This document shows, piece after piece, positions 10,929 through 23,074 of a DNA stretch of 64,000 nt. The stretch lies in assembly GCA_020912385.1 (NCBI GenBank), contig CP087211.1:2418001-2482000 (forward strand), read 5' to 3'. Numbering within the stretch: position 1 is the first letter of the stretch; every line of letters starts with the position of its first letter. This stretch comes from Neofusicoccum parvum (taxonomy: Eukaryota > Ascomycota > Dothideomycetes > Botryosphaeriales > Botryosphaeriaceae). The position numbers and the translations under genes are program-made. Under the pieces are notes generated by a model that was not told the DNA's origin, did not search any database, and saw nothing but the letters and a program-made list of their open reading frames with translations.

Positions 10929-13900
10929 TTTTGGTGTTGTCGGTGAGGTTTTTGGGTTTATTGCAAGTTGAACGGCGCCGAGAGGTAGTCCAGTCCTTCC
11001 AAACAGATGAGAGTAGAGAACAATTCAAACGTCAAGAAGTCGAAGATGTTCCGGTTTGGGGTGATTGTGGTGTCGTGAGCAAGATATTAATGCGATGAGA
11101 AAGAGGCTTCTGACTCGGAGATGCAGCTGGTGGATGATGCGGTACAACAAGCAATGGCAAGCAGTAAACTTTATACCACCCACTCCATCCTCATTGTATC
11201 AAGCACAGATACGATGAACGCGAAAGTTATTTCGGGATGGCAGCGACGGCAGGCGGAGCGAGGGCAGCGCAGCGGACGCGTACACGGCCTTCCCAACCGC
11301 CAATCTACCCGCCAGGCAGAATCGGGCAAATCATCAAGTCAGACCACATCGCGACACTCATTATTCCAAGCCACGAACCAAACCACCACCGCCGGTTGTT
11401 CAAAGCGGGCGGAGATCTCCATCTCTCCACGCTCTCCACCACGGCAGGACGGCGAGATAAGCGCAAGGAGGCTGGAATTAGCAGCACACAAGCCGCCGAC
11501 AGCGTCGTTGGCGGCCCGTCCCACGACTCGAACCCGATTCTCTCGGGTGGACGTGCTGCCAGCAAAGGCGGATACGTACACGGACACGAATACACGCCGA
11601 AGGGCCAAGGAAAAAAGGGCTGAGACCTTCTAGAAGGCCGACGATGCAAGCGAACACAACGTCAGATCGCCGGCCACCGCGTCCTCCAGCACAGAGACCA
11701 CTCGAGCCGCAAGGCAGACCGAGCAGGAAAGGGAAGGGAGGCTTCTTTTCTTTTCTTTTTTCGCTTTTTCTTTTTCTCAGCCCTACGTCGAGATCGTCCA
11801 GGGTCGCGCGCTGCTTCGCCCGGCGGTCGTCCGACCGTTTGGACTGCAACCCGCGGACTCGGTTTCCCTCCACACGCTAACACGTAGGCGACATTCTATT
11901 TCTCTCCCACTCTAATAAGGTTCGCAACATTTTCGACGATGTCGCGCTACTTTTTGAAAAAAAAAAAAACCACTTCCAGGAAATAACAGTGCCAGACAAC
12001 CAACCCTCCGTTCTCAGCCTAGCGCGCAGGGAGGAAGCGGGGCTACGTAGGTGGTACCGGCGGCGGGGTAGATCTGGCCACGCAGCGACGATACACGTAA
12101 GGGGCGGGCGCCGCGCCCTAGACCACTTCCTGAGATGGCGGGTTGGGGCCTGGGGTGGTGGTGTGGCAGGCAGCCAGCCAGCCAGCCAGACGCAAGGGAA
12201 TCCGAGATTCCTCGTGTCTCGCATTCGAGGGCGGACCACGTCCCTCGGGCTCGGGCGCTGGCTTTCCGAACTCGTGGAAGACCGCCTGACGACGACGGCG
12301 ACCGAACGGCGTGCCGCAGGGCTTTCGGGATGCCGCACCTGCGGTGAGGGGAAATTTGTGAGCGGTTTTTTTTTGCGCCCCCTTTTCGCTGGGCGTTGAG
12401 GATGCTGGCGGGTCCGATTAGGTACGTCCGTTCTGCGCCTCGCGGAGTCGTCCTTCTAAGCCTCGTCGCCAAGCGGAGTCGTCTGTTGCTTAGCCTCTGC
12501 GTCGCTTGCTGATACGACCGTCGGCAGGCTCCCGCGCCCTGCGTAGACCCATCACGGGCGGAGAGGCTCTGGCGTTGCGGCTGACCTTGCGTCGTCACCT
12601 TCCTCCGCCGCCGCCACCACCGCCGCGATGATCAGCGCATGGAGCGTTGAGGCAGATAATCAAGCCACCTCCACACGCCGTCCTCGTGCTCGTGCTCGTT
12701 CTCGTGCTCGCAAGAAGCGGACCACCGCCCTCCGGCGAGCAGAAACGCATTCGCAGCGGTGAAGTGCTTGCGTGCGTGCGTGGTACCTATCCGTCGAGCC
12801 GTTCGAAACAGCGCACCACCTGACCGGTCCAAGCAGCCAGAGACAGCCCTGCCCCTGCCCGCGCCCACACCGATCCAGCCTCACCAGGGCCTCGGGCGCC
12901 CAGCCGGCACGCAAGCGTCCCCATCAGCAAAACGCCCGGCCGAAGGTTGCCGCCACGGGGCCGCCGCCAAAACCGCCGCGAAACCGCGAGCCAAGATGGC
13001 GGCCGCGATCCAGACGGGGGGGAGGCCCGGCCGCCTGTTCAGCCTTGCAGCCACGCGCGCACGTGCAGGCGTGATTGCTGCAGAGAGAGAAACAGAGCTG
13101 CGGCACGAACCGAACGGCCGCCTGCGCTCGGTGCGGCGACGTCACGGAGCTGTGAGGGACCGCGTCATCAGGGTGGGTAAATATAGCTGCGCGCCAGCCC
13201 TACGGGGTGCCGGAGGCGAGGTGGTGGTGTCACAGGAGGGGTGTTCGGGAAGCACGGATGGGCGGCAGGCCGGTAGGGCGGGTTTGATCGACGGAGGCGG
13301 TATGGCTTGAAGTAAATGCTATTTTTGAGTGGTGGCTGCGATGGTGAGTCGGCGGTGCTTGGCGGGGTGTGCTTAGCGGCTTGGGTGGTGACGAAGACTG
13401 AGGGTCCTGCAGGTGTGCGTGGTGGACTAGGGTCTCGGAGTTCAGGAACCGAAGATGCTGGCCCGCACGGTTTTGTGCAGACAAGACTCGAAGCTCTTCT
13501 TGGCCTCTGTGCGTCTGGAAAGTCAGGGTGCTGAGAAAGCTTGCGTGGACAAGCTTGGAGGAAGCAACGTCCAACAGGAACGGACGGAGAAGAGACAAGG
13601 CTAGTCAAAGTAGGCCGTCTACCGCTTGCTAGCAGGATTCAAGCTTTTTGCCTTGTGGCTGTATCGAGGCTTCATTGGCCAACATCGTGCACGTAGCCGC
13701 GAAGTTTCTTTGCATGCTTGATCTTTGGAATTAAGATCGGACATAGCGCAGAAACGACGGTCAATCCATGTCTTATCGTGTTCTGTGTACAGGTGGAAGT
13801 TTGTTTGTACAGTTTGATACAAAGGGAAGAAATGTGCAAGGAGAACGCCAGCAACATTCGAGAGGTTCATAAAAGTCCGTGTCCCGTGAAGAACGAAAAA

Positions 13901-13990
13901 AAAGCCCATGGTAATCTACGCTCGAAAATGCTCGCAACCACTCCTGTCCGAAAAACGAATGCGTCATGATTCCTCTTCATCCGAGCGCCG
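10929..13990. other. Gene-poor stretch between RTA1-like gene and Upc2-like gene
   Basis: No gene supported. It contains the RTA1-like promoter (about 10929-11150), homopolymer and pyrimidine tracts near 11740-11780 and 11956-11970, a GC-rich block at 12.0-13.2 kb, and, from about 13.6 kb, the presumed 3' UTR of the minus-strand gene ending at 13991. Confidence 0.4.
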
Positions 13991-15535
13991 TCATCTCGGC
14001 ACCCATCCAATCTCTTCAATGGGCCATCGCACCCACTGTCTGTAAACCGGCTCGATGAGGTGATATATCCGGGTTATTAGGTGCGTTCCCCATCCCTTAA
14101 CCCACCAGAAGCTGTCGAGCCGGTGTAGCAGGATGCTGTAGTGGGCGAAAATGAGGAGCGAGTGTGGCGTGTGTTGGGACAGCAGCTGAAGGTAGTCGTT
14201 GGAGATCTGGCAGGCCCAAGAGAAAATGCTACGGAGATTGCAGTCGTTGGGACCGAGATTGAACACATGGGTGTAGGACTTGGCCAGCTCATCCATGGCA
14301 TCTCCATATACCCTGTACAGATCCGGGTCGGCGACGTCCCGCTCAATGAAGCGGCGCAGCTCCTGCAGGTGGTCGTCCTCGGGCGGGCGGACGTGCTGCA
14401 CGCTGCCGCCATTGCTGTCGACGCTGCCCGGCTGCTGGAGAGCGGGGTCCAGGCCCGGGATGTTGATGCGGTGGACCATGGCTCCGATGCTGCCGTTCAC
14501 GATCCAGTCGCGCGAGCTGTCGATGATGCTGCTGATGCCGCGCAGCAGGAACAGCCACTCGGCCACGCCCTCGCTGCCCACGAACAGAATGTCGTCGGGC
14601 TTTCTCGGCATGGCCAGACTCAGGATGGCGGTCAGTGCGCTGAAGATGTACAGGGCGGAGCAGTTGTCCTGGGTGACGTGCGGCAGGATGTTCGTGGGGC
14701 CGCGCAGGCCGATCTTGTGCTGGGCAATGGCGCGGGCGATGTAGAAGTCGGCCTTGTCGGGCTTCCAGTGGGCCATGTGCACGGCGGACACGGCCAGGAT
14801 GGCACGCATGACGAAGTCGTGCTGGAAGGCCAGGCGCGGCACCTCGACGCGCCACAGGGTGCGCAGCTCCTGATTCTGCGAGATGGTGAAGCACGTCGAC
14901 GTCACAAAGTTGTGCAGCAGCTCCAGGTCCACCATGTTGAGAGACAGGTGGGTCTCGTCGTCCAGCAGCGGAATGCAATCGCCGTTCATGTGCGGGCTGG
15001 CCGTGTGCATCGACACCGAGCCCGGGGTGGTCACGCTGGGGGCGTGCGGATTGCTGGTCGAGCTGGGCATGGACACGGAGCCGGCGTAGCCCTGCGGGCT
15101 CTGCGAGGCCGACGCGGCCTTGCGGGCCATGATCTCCGGGAAGTCGCATGTTATCGAGTGCTTGATGCAGTTCCGGCAGTGGGGCTTCGTCTCGTCGCAC
15201 TGGCGGGCAGTCAGCACGGCGTCACGTGACGGCAGCGGTCCGGCAGCGCTCAGGGGCGCGGGCCTGGGGGCTGCGGAGCAGCAGCAGCAGCAGCAAGACA
15301 GGCAGATGGCGATGTGCAGGGCGGGCCGGGAGGGACGGGGGAGTGGACAAAGCGCTGGGGGCGGCGACGCGCAGACAGACAGCGCGCGGGCTGCGGGGAG
15401 CGGCGTGGAGCGACAGCATCTGGTCTGGCTGCATCGGCTGCCCGCGTACTCACTCACCTTGATCTTGCGGCGCTTGCAGTGGCCGCAGCCGTTGCGGGAC
15501 TTCCGATGGGGCTTGCGCGAGCCGGTGGGAATCAT
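13991..15535 (-). CDS. Zn2Cys6 transcription factor, Upc2/Ecm22-like
   Basis: Exons 15535-15458 and 15199-13991 (minus strand), joined across a 258-nt intron, give 428 aa. The N-terminal binuclear cluster has Cys17, 20, 27, 34, 37 and 44; the intron falls directly before the codon of Cys27. The sequence HRKSRNGCGHCKRRKIKC and the CRNCIKHSITCDF end resemble the Upc2/Ecm22/sterol-uptake-control subgroup. A Ser/Pro/Thr-rich linker follows, then a helical regulatory half beginning near LNMVDLELLHNFVTSTC, in the layout of the Upc2 C-terminal ligand-binding region. Expected role: nuclear regulator. The sterol link is inferred from family resemblance; related fungal C6 proteins of this shape have other or unknown roles. 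Upstream lies about 5 kb without a supported gene. Confidence 0.82.
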   Translation of the reverse strand: MIPTGSRKPHRKSRNGCGHCKRRKIKVSEYAGSRCSQTRCCRSTPLPAARALSVCASPPPALCPLPRPSRPALHIAICLSCCCCCCSAAPRPAPLSAAGPLPSRDAVLTARQCDETKPHCRNCIKHSITCDFPEIMARKAASASQSPQGYAGSVSMPSSTSNPHAPSVTTPGSVSMHTASPHMNGDCIPLLDDETHLSLNMVDLELLHNFVTSTCFTISQNQELRTLWRVEVPRLAFQHDFVMRAILAVSAVHMAHWKPDKADFYIARAIAQHKIGLRGPTNILPHVTQDNCSALYIFSALTAILSLAMPRKPDDILFVGSEGVAEWLFLLRGISSIIDSSRDWIVNGSIGAMVHRINIPGLDPALQQPGSVDSNGGSVQHVRPPEDDHLQELRRFIERDVADPDLYRVYGDAMDELAKSYTHVFNLGPNDCNLRSIFSWACQISNDYLQLLSQHTPHSLLIFAHYSILLHRLDSFWWVKGWGTHLITRIYHLIEPVYRQWVRWPIEEIGWVPR

Positions 15536-18500
15536 GGCGGCGGCGACTCCACCGGCAGGCGGCAGCGACGGGACGGGGGCAGCTTCAGCGGCGCGCGCAG
15601 GGCTGGATCGGGCGGCGTTCTGGTTAAGTTGCGGCGACTCGCAGGGCGCGATGCGGGCGGGCAGGCTGGTGCAGGTGAGGTTCGCGGTTCGGGTTGGGGG
15701 CGGTGGATACGAGTGCGAGGAACGAGGCGCTTGGCCGCGTGGAGCAGGGAGTGTATTTAAGCTGGCGCGCGGTGCTGCAGTGTTTCTAGGGCGGCGCCCG
15801 TGCCTCGACGGCGCCCTGGGCCTCCGCCGCGCGCTGCACGCTGGAATCAAATTTAGCTCTGGAGGCCCCGCGTGCCTGCTGAAACCCGCGCCCAGCTGTG
15901 CGGCCGCGCGGGTGGCGCTCCCTCCCGCCAGCATGTGCGCTCCAGCGCGAGCCCTGCCAAGCATCCGCGCTTCCTGGCCCATCCGGACCGCTGCTGCTTA
16001 TGCAGACGTGCGCGGCCCGGCTGCTGCGCCTTTCCGATCGAGCCCAGCGGCGGCGGCGCCGCCCTGCGTTCGGCCTGCCCTGCCGTGTGCGCCGTGGGCG
16101 CCGCTGCGCTGCCGCCTTGGCTGCTATAAGCTGCCTCGACCACCCCAACACGCCTGGAGCCGCGCTGCCTCACGCGGCAGTCCGCAGAGGGCCCCCAGGG
16201 CCTCCCTCCGCCGCTGTGCTGTCACTTCGCTCACTGTTCCCCTCGGTTGCGGCCCGAACCAACACCCAGACCTCAGCAAGTGAAGTCACTGATACAGGCC
16301 GGTGGAAGACAGTGACGGTGTCACTTCGCCAGTGGCTGCCCAGCCAACCTCCGCAGCCCACTACATTGAGAGGCACTCGCCATCTATCACACTGCCAACC
16401 GGCCATCATGGCCACCTCTACCCAGATCCTAGCGCGATTCATCACCAGACTCTTGCAGCGGCGCGATCACCGCGGCACTCGCGGATTCGCACCACACCGG
16501 CACCATCACGCAGGCTAGGAGGACGGAAATGCCCACCAGACGCACACTCAACATCGGCCATCGTTGCGAGCTGCAAGACTTTCAGCCTAAACCTGTCTGC
16601 GTTGCCTCATTGTGCAGCTCATGGACACTAGCGAGAGACAAACCCTCCTGAACTGACATGTCCCAGAAGTCCACCCCTCAAATACCGCCGCTCATCTCGC
16701 CGACCAGCAACCACCGCATCACTTCGAGCAACACGCCTGTCCGATGTCATGTACACCGAACCACCATGACATATATTCACATCGCTGCCCGTTCCACCCG
16801 AGGCTGTTGATTGTATCCCACACTCCTCCGACTTTGTCATGCGCCCAAAGTTGACGACGTATTCTCGACTACTACGAACGTCCGCCCGCCATGACCGCAA
16901 CATGGCCAATTCCTTGTGCCATTCCACAATACGTTTGCCTCGTGATATCTTGGCGACTCCAGGTCTCTACACGATCGTGGTCTCAAAGCAAAAGATGGAC
17001 GGCGGAGAGCATCGCCCGTTTGACTCCGGAAGCGGCAAAAAGCAGAGAGTTTCATAAGCCACGCGCAGTTTTGCCTGGATGGCTCCAGGTTTGTTGCTTT
17101 GCACCGGCCTGTTTTTCGCTTGATGGTCCAATAGCATCGAGCTCTTCACTATTGGTCCATTCAGGCATTCATCTGCAGCATTGCTTGACCTGCCCCCGTC
17201 CGCAACCCGTAGCGAGCCACGCTCAGCCATGTACATGAGACAATTGGGCACCTCACTCCCTAGGATGTGAAAGCGACAAGACGGCCTTGAGTCTTGGGCA
17301 CGCATAGTGCCGGCTACCACCGGATACTTAGTATGCCCTTTCGGCATCGCTGTTGTGCCGACTCACCCAACGAGAGACGAATAATGCTCCCTCAATCTTC
17401 GAACCTTTACTTAACTCGAGACTTGGGGTCCACCGATATGGACTGGACGCTTTACTTAGAGCGGAGTAAACAGACGGTTCCACGGATCATGTCCGATGTC
17501 TCCGAGCGGCCTGGAAGCTTTATATCTCCACTTCCTTGATGGGTGAGAAGAAATAATCGGTCTGTTCTATCTAATCTGCCTCCATATCTTCATCTCAAAC
17601 CGTCTTCTATGCGACCTACTCACCGCTTCTCACATCTCTTGGACGTATCATATAATAAATGCTAGGGAAGGAACATCTCAGGGAAAAGCCAACAGAATTA
17701 TCTGTAAGAGCCACAGAACTACCGCCATTCATTCCTGTACATAAGCCACAGCTTTCCGGAAAAGACCCTGTTGGACTGTTGATGAACAACGATGATCCAT
17801 TGATGATTGGCATGAAGAGGAAGAGGGTGGGTGACCCGCTTGCCTCTTATACGAGTGATTGTGGCTAAGCTATGTGGTGTGATATAAGGAGACCTTGAAA
17901 CACGTGATATCCAACAGACCCACCACAAACCTTCGCGGTTGTCGAGAAAGTTTGGCCCTCGGAGGAACAAGTTTCACTTACGACACCAGCAAACCATAGA
18001 TTCCGATTTTTTTTTTAAGACGCTAACCTTGTCTACAGGGTACTGGCATGCGGAGGGTAAAGTCTCCTAGCACCGTCCTTTTGAGGCAAAGAAAAGCGTT
18101 GGCAGCTTTTACTCGCTTCCCTGCGGAGATGGCGGCAGCAACTCCACCACATGCACGGTCGAAATTATCGGGGAGGAGGCTCCGGCGCTCCGCATACCAG
18201 CACTCTGAGCGGCAGTCCGCGGCTCAATGCCCAGCTCGAAGATGCTCTCGCAGCCATCTCACCGCCCTTGTTCGTCCAGTCTAAACGGGCTGTCAATTGC
18301 TGTGTATCCCCGAACCCACGCTACCGATACCAGTCCTGTCTTTAACGTTCGCTTCACACCTTCCCCCGAATGGAGAACGGCAGCGAGTGAAGGGTTGGAG
18401 ACACGCCACCCCAATATGAGAAGTTCTGCAGAAGCTTTGAAGAGGGGGGAGGGCGCCCAGATGAACAATCAAGCCGGTCGTGCCTCGGGCGGCACCGAGC

Positions 18501-19089
18501 ACAAAAGGAAACGGCAAGAAATATCAAGAGCGGCGATCCGACCTACAGGGCGCGCGGAAAACGAGTAAGGCGCCTACATGCGGAGTTGAAGCGCTCGAAG
18601 CGTGCCTCGAATGAAAATGCCACACTCCGTCCGGATGGGCGCTTACTTTCCGTCGAGGTTCGTCGGCCGCGGAAAGCGCCTCGCCGGCCGAGCGACGCGA
18701 GGGATCGTCAATTTGGCTTTAGGATGCTGAGGGTGCCTTGATCTGTGTACCGAAGCACTGTGAATCAATGCTTCAGTCCGCTCTCGCCCCCACCTCAACG
18801 TCAACGAGCTCGGTTTGAGTTGGGACATCCGGCTTCTTCCCTATTTGTTCTTTTTTTTTTTTTTTCTTTTTAGCGCACCGCTGTACCAGTCTCAAGGCTT
18901 AAGTTTTGCTAAATGAAACTGATGTCTCGTACGCGGAAAGAAGTGATTAGCAGAGCTGCCGTACAGGTGAGAAAGTGCTCACTCATTGACCAAGCGACGG
19001 TAAGCAATAGTGGTAGCGGAGAAACCTCGGTGGTGGAACTGGCGGCCATTGGCCCGACATCGCCCGACAGAATCATACGTGTACGAAGA

Positions 19090-19181
19090 ATGAAAACCAA
19101 CGAAAGAGAGAGAAAGAGAAGAAGAGAGAAAGAGAGGAATGGAGAGGAAGAGGAGTAAAGAGAAGAAAGAAAAGAAAAGGA
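19090..19181. repeat. Purine-rich (GA/AG) low-complexity tract
   Basis: Almost uninterrupted A/G on the plus strand (runs of GAGAGAAAGAGAAG type), hence a CT-rich tract on the minus strand. It could be a pyrimidine-rich promoter or intron element for minus-strand transcription, or simply a microsatellite-like tract. Confidence 0.7.
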
Positions 19182-19219
19182 TTTGAGATGGAGACCACGG
19201 GCATTTTTTCGAATTTGCA

Positions 19220-19353
19220 TCAAATGATGCTCCCAGTCACGGTTGAATCGTATTTCCCAGCTGTTGTTCAGATTCGACAGACCAACCGTGGATTTACTGG
19301 AGACAGTGAAGCTTACCGGATTGCTTGTCTTGGCTGGCGATGTTGCCGTCCAT
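19220..19353 (-). CDS. Possible small two-exon gene (speculative, 25 aa)
   Basis: On the minus strand a CT-rich leader of about 110 bp ends at ATG 19353. It is followed by 12 codons and a GTAAGC donor at 19316, a possible branch site (CTGAAC) and an AACAG acceptor ending at 19261. Joining 19353-19317 to 19260-19220 gives a 25-residue peptide, MDGNIASQDKQSAGKYDSTV onward, ending at TGA. Leader, start and splice signals look like the 5' end of a real gene, but the product is tiny and I recognise no family. The true second exon may lie elsewhere. Confidence 0.2.
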
Positions 19354-20659
19354 GGAGTCAGTGGGGAGGAACAATCGTGGTGGTGGCGGTTGTGAAGAAG
19401 GGAGAAAGGGAGTGACGGAGCAACAGAAACGCCAAAAGAAAAGAAGAAAAAAAGCTCACGCCACACACCGCGGCCTTCCCTCCGCCCCTTCCCACTTTAT
19501 CGCGATACCACGACGACGAAGCCTCTCGTAACCGCGCAACGTCGTCCACTTCGACGGAAAGGAAAGAGACCAACCCTCCCATGCCCCAGCCCCACCGCTT
19601 GCCCGAAAAGGCAGCCAAGCCTCAGAAAATAAATGTGGGTCCTCGCACCAATGCAATGCACGCGACACAGACCACTCCCTCGCTCTCCGTAAACTGATAG
19701 CAGCCCCGGATCCTGCCGAGTCGACCCCGAAACTTCGAGTCCCTGCATCGCTCTCCCTCTCGGTCCGCGGACCGGGATGGGCATGGGGGAAGGGCTCCAA
19801 AAAAAAAAAAAATGCAACGCAATCAATCCATCAATCAATTGACGAGGCGGCAGCCCCGACGATAATAACGGTGGAGAGCGTTGCGGATTGGTGCTCGATA
19901 TCGAGTGCGATTGCGGTGGTGTGACAGTGATTTTTACATCAGTGGGAAAGCATGTCTATTCTCTGGCGATGCCTGATGGGTGGCAAGTGTACGTGCAGTT
20001 GAAGTTGAATTGAGGCTCTGGCAAATGTCCAATTGGCGCAGAGTGAATCGGTTGAAGAAGCTGAGCAATCCTGCACCAAGTCCTCCGTTGTGGATGTGAG
20101 AGGGCAAATGCCTGGGCTGTGGTGCAAATCGATGGAGCAACAAGGCACAGGGATTGTGATCGAGGGATCGGGTGGTGTTGTGAGTGCAAAAAAGAAATAT
20201 CATCTGATGGGCCACGACTTTTCCCCATGTCGAGTGGGCCCAGTGGCGACGCCTCCAGAGAAAAGATTAGATCGCAGGCACGCAACCTCGTAAGCACGCA
20301 TGCAACAAGAAGAGGCTGTGCTGACGTTGCGCTTAACATTGCCACCAGAAAGCGGCACAGTCGTCATTGGAGAGCTTTGACCACGCACCGAGTCAGAGTC
20401 GCAGAAAGTGCCCATTCACAGAGGAGACGCTAACTCTTCAGATAGGATGGAGCGGCCGGCTCCGTAGTGTGGAGGACTGGATACTGCGGGACAGAAACTA
20501 CCACCCGCTCACACCATCGGCGTAGATCATTTCCTCCTTGTTCATTCTCTTATGTCGCTGCGGCTGTTCTGTACATCAGCCAATACATACTGTAATTCCC
20601 AGTAATTTTCCGCGAACGCCGATCCAATGCTTGATATCCCGACTTTTGTTTCGTTTCCG

Positions 20660-22218
20660 CTACAACTTACAGAAAACGGTGGGAACCTGGCCGCTCATGT
20701 CGACAAGGGTGCTCTTGTTCTTCACCCAAGCCTCCAGACCCTTGCGGCCGTTCTCGACGCCAACACCGCTGCTCTTCCAGCCTCCAACGCTCATCTCGGC
20801 CGGGCTCTCGCCCCAGGTGTTGATCCAGGTGATGCCGGCCTGGAGCTGCTGGATGACCTTGTGGGCCGTGTTCAGGTCCTTGGTGAAGACGCCGGCAGCA
20901 AGGCCCATGGGCGTGTCGTTGGCGCGGCGCACGACCTCGTCGACGGTCTTGTAGGGCAGGATGCTCATGACGGGGCCAAAGATCTCCTCCTTCACGATCT
21001 TCATGTCGTCGGTGCAGTTGGTGAAGACGGTGGGCTGGACCCAGAAGCCGCCCTTCAGCTCCGCGGAGAGGCTCTGGGGCACGTCGGCGCCGCCGGTGAG
21101 CAGCTTCGCCTTGTCGACCTCCACGCCGTGCTTGATGTAGGAAACGACCTTCTTGTAGTGCACCTCGCTGACCAGCGGGCCGAAGTTGACGTTCGGGTCG
21201 AACAGGTCGCCGGCGCGGACGTACTGGATCTTCTCGAGGAGGGTCTTCTCGAAGGCGGGGACCATGGACTCGGGCACGAAGACACGGGTGCCGTTGGTGC
21301 AGACCTGGCCGGTGCTGAAGAAGTTGGCCATCATGGCGCCGTCGACGGCCGTCTCAACGTCGCAGTCCGGGAGGATGATGCACGGAGACTTGCCGCCGAG
21401 CTCCATGGTCACGTACTTCATGCCGCTGGCCGCAGACGAGGCGACCTTCGAGCCGGTGCTGACCTGGCCGGTGAAGGAGACCTTGGAGATGCCCGGGTGG
21501 GCTGTGAGATATGCTCCGACGTCACCGGCACCCTGGACGATGTTGAAGACGCCCGGAGGCACGCCAGCCTCGGCGTAGATCTTGGCGAGGGTCTCGCCGT
21601 GCAGCGGGGTGAACTCGGAGGGCTTGTAGACCATGGTGTTGCCGGCGGCGAGGCAGGGGGCCGACTTCCAGAGGGCGCTGCAGCAGTCCCTGGTCAGCAA
21701 TCACATCATGCCAGTCAATTGGGCAGTGCCTACATCTGGATGGGGTAGTTCCAAGCGCCAATGCCTGCACACACGCCCACGGGCTCCTTGCTGGTGTAGA
21801 CCCAGGCGTCGTCCCGCAGACGCACCGTCTCGCCGTTCAGGCCGCCGCCGGCCACCATGTTGGCGAAGTACTCGAGCACATCGGCGCCGGTCACGACGTC
21901 AACGGTGCTGGTCTCGCTGTAGGCCTTGCCGGTGTCGTGGGTTTCCTGGCGGGCGATGTCGTCGTTGCGGTCGCGGAGCAGCTGCACGGCCTTCAGCAGG
22001 ATGCGGGCGCGCTGCATGGGCGGGGTGGAGGCCCAGGCGGGAAAGGCCTTCTGCGCAGAAGCCACGGCGGTGTCGATGTCGCCATGGGCGGCGGACTGGA
22101 TGGTGGCGATGGGGCGGTTGGTGGCGGGGTCAATGGACTGGAAGGTCTGGCCCGACGAGGCGGGCTGCGGCTTGCCGTCCCAGAACAGCTGGCGCGTCGC
22201 GTACGGAAGGCCGGACAT
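20660..22218 (-). CDS. Betaine-aldehyde dehydrogenase
   Basis: Exons 22218-21734 and 21677-20660 (minus strand, 56-nt intron with donor GTAGGC) give 500 aa, the usual length. ALDH features: [16 protein letters not shown] and [15 protein letters not shown] (NAD site), FTGQVSTG, catalytic Glu254 in MELGGKSP and catalytic Cys288 in [11 protein letters not shown], and the [13 protein letters not shown] segment. The closest class is betaine-aldehyde dehydrogenase (ALDH9/BetB type): betaine aldehyde plus NAD+ gives glycine betaine. The call is strengthened by the choline oxidase gene 857 bp away, divergently transcribed. The ATG at 22218 is the only plausible AUG; the frame stays open further upstream (see findings). 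Probably cytosolic. Confidence 0.9.
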
Positions 22219-23074
22219 GGTGGTGAGGGCGAGGCGCGAGGTGGGCGCGGGGGAGCGGCGTGCGAGCGACGGGAGCGCGGTGGCTGCAGGAACGGGTGCG
22301 AGGGGTCGGGGGGCAGGAGCTCGAGCGGGCGCTGAGACGCAGCGGGCGATAAGCGGGCGGAGGAGGGTGGGACGCGGAGTGCGCGGCAACTGGGAGGTGA
22401 GGGCAGCCAGGAGGACAGACGGCGAGCGGTGGCTGCTGTGCTTATCTCGGCGGCGCGCGAGGTTGAGCTGCGGCGGCGGGATCCCACTGCCCGTTCAAAA
22501 CTTTTCATCCACGATACGGCATGGATATCGTAACCGCAGCGGGCAATTCGCCAGGCACACTTTACCGGGCGGGGCAAGGCGCAGGCGGCGGCGACGTCAC
22601 GCCCGTGCTGCGCGTCTGCTGCAACACTCGGCCGGGGCCCTAGGGCTGTCTGGGCTGGCCGCCGCCTGGCCTTCGCCTGGCCGCAAACGCCGCCAGCGCC
22701 GCCAGCGCCCGCCCGGCAGCCTCGATCCCGCAAGTCCCGCGCCGCGGAACGCTCACCGACACGCTCGATCTGCCGCGCGGTGGGCTGATAGCCGTGTCAT
22801 CCAGCCCGGCGCCCTATATACAGGGATCTCACGCCGGCCGTGGGGAGGCTCCAGCTGGCCGCCGAGCTCGACCCTAGCTCCGCTCTCCGACGACCACTGC
22901 CTCGAGCCAAAATTTCTTTAGTAGCGGCCTCTCCCGCGCTCTCCTCGACTCCTCCAGACACCAGCCCGCCTCGCCCTCAATTGCTCTCCAGCTGCCCGGC
23001 CCGGCCCATTCGCTCTCGCGCATCTGTTCACCTCACCCCCAGTCCCGCCCCGTCCTCCGCTCCCACCCGCCGCC
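22219..23074. promoter_or_regulatory. Shared bidirectional promoter, betaine-aldehyde dehydrogenase / choline oxidase
   Basis: This 856-bp region separates two ATGs pointing away from each other. A CTATATA element at 22814-22820 could be the choline oxidase TATA box (255 bp before its ATG). CT-rich leader sequence precedes the ATG at 23075. Such an arrangement suggests co-regulation of the two pathway steps. Confidence 0.55.

Larger units (their letters stand above)
15536..20659. other. Large gene-poor region with low-complexity tracts
   Basis: About 5 kb with no gene I can support firmly. 15.5-16.2 kb is GC-rich and probably the promoter and 5' leader of the minus-strand zinc-cluster gene. 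From about 16.6 kb the composition is more mixed. A purine-rich tract lies at 19090-19181 and an A-run at 19799-19812. One weak minus-strand small-gene candidate (19220-19353) is listed separately. The right end is downstream sequence of the minus-strand aldehyde dehydrogenase gene. Confidence 0.4.

Noticed and set aside
12014..13310. Frames of up to 194 codons in the GC-rich block
   Set aside because: Basic low-complexity composition, no family, no consistent intron signals.
15120..16283. 387-codon plus-strand frame
   Set aside because: Antisense to the Upc2-like gene and its GC-rich leader; no motif, strongly biased composition.
22219..22389. Extending the aldehyde dehydrogenase CDS to a mitochondrial form
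   Set aside because: No in-frame AUG exists there; the AUG at 22218 gives the family's normal length. Kept only as a low-interest observation.
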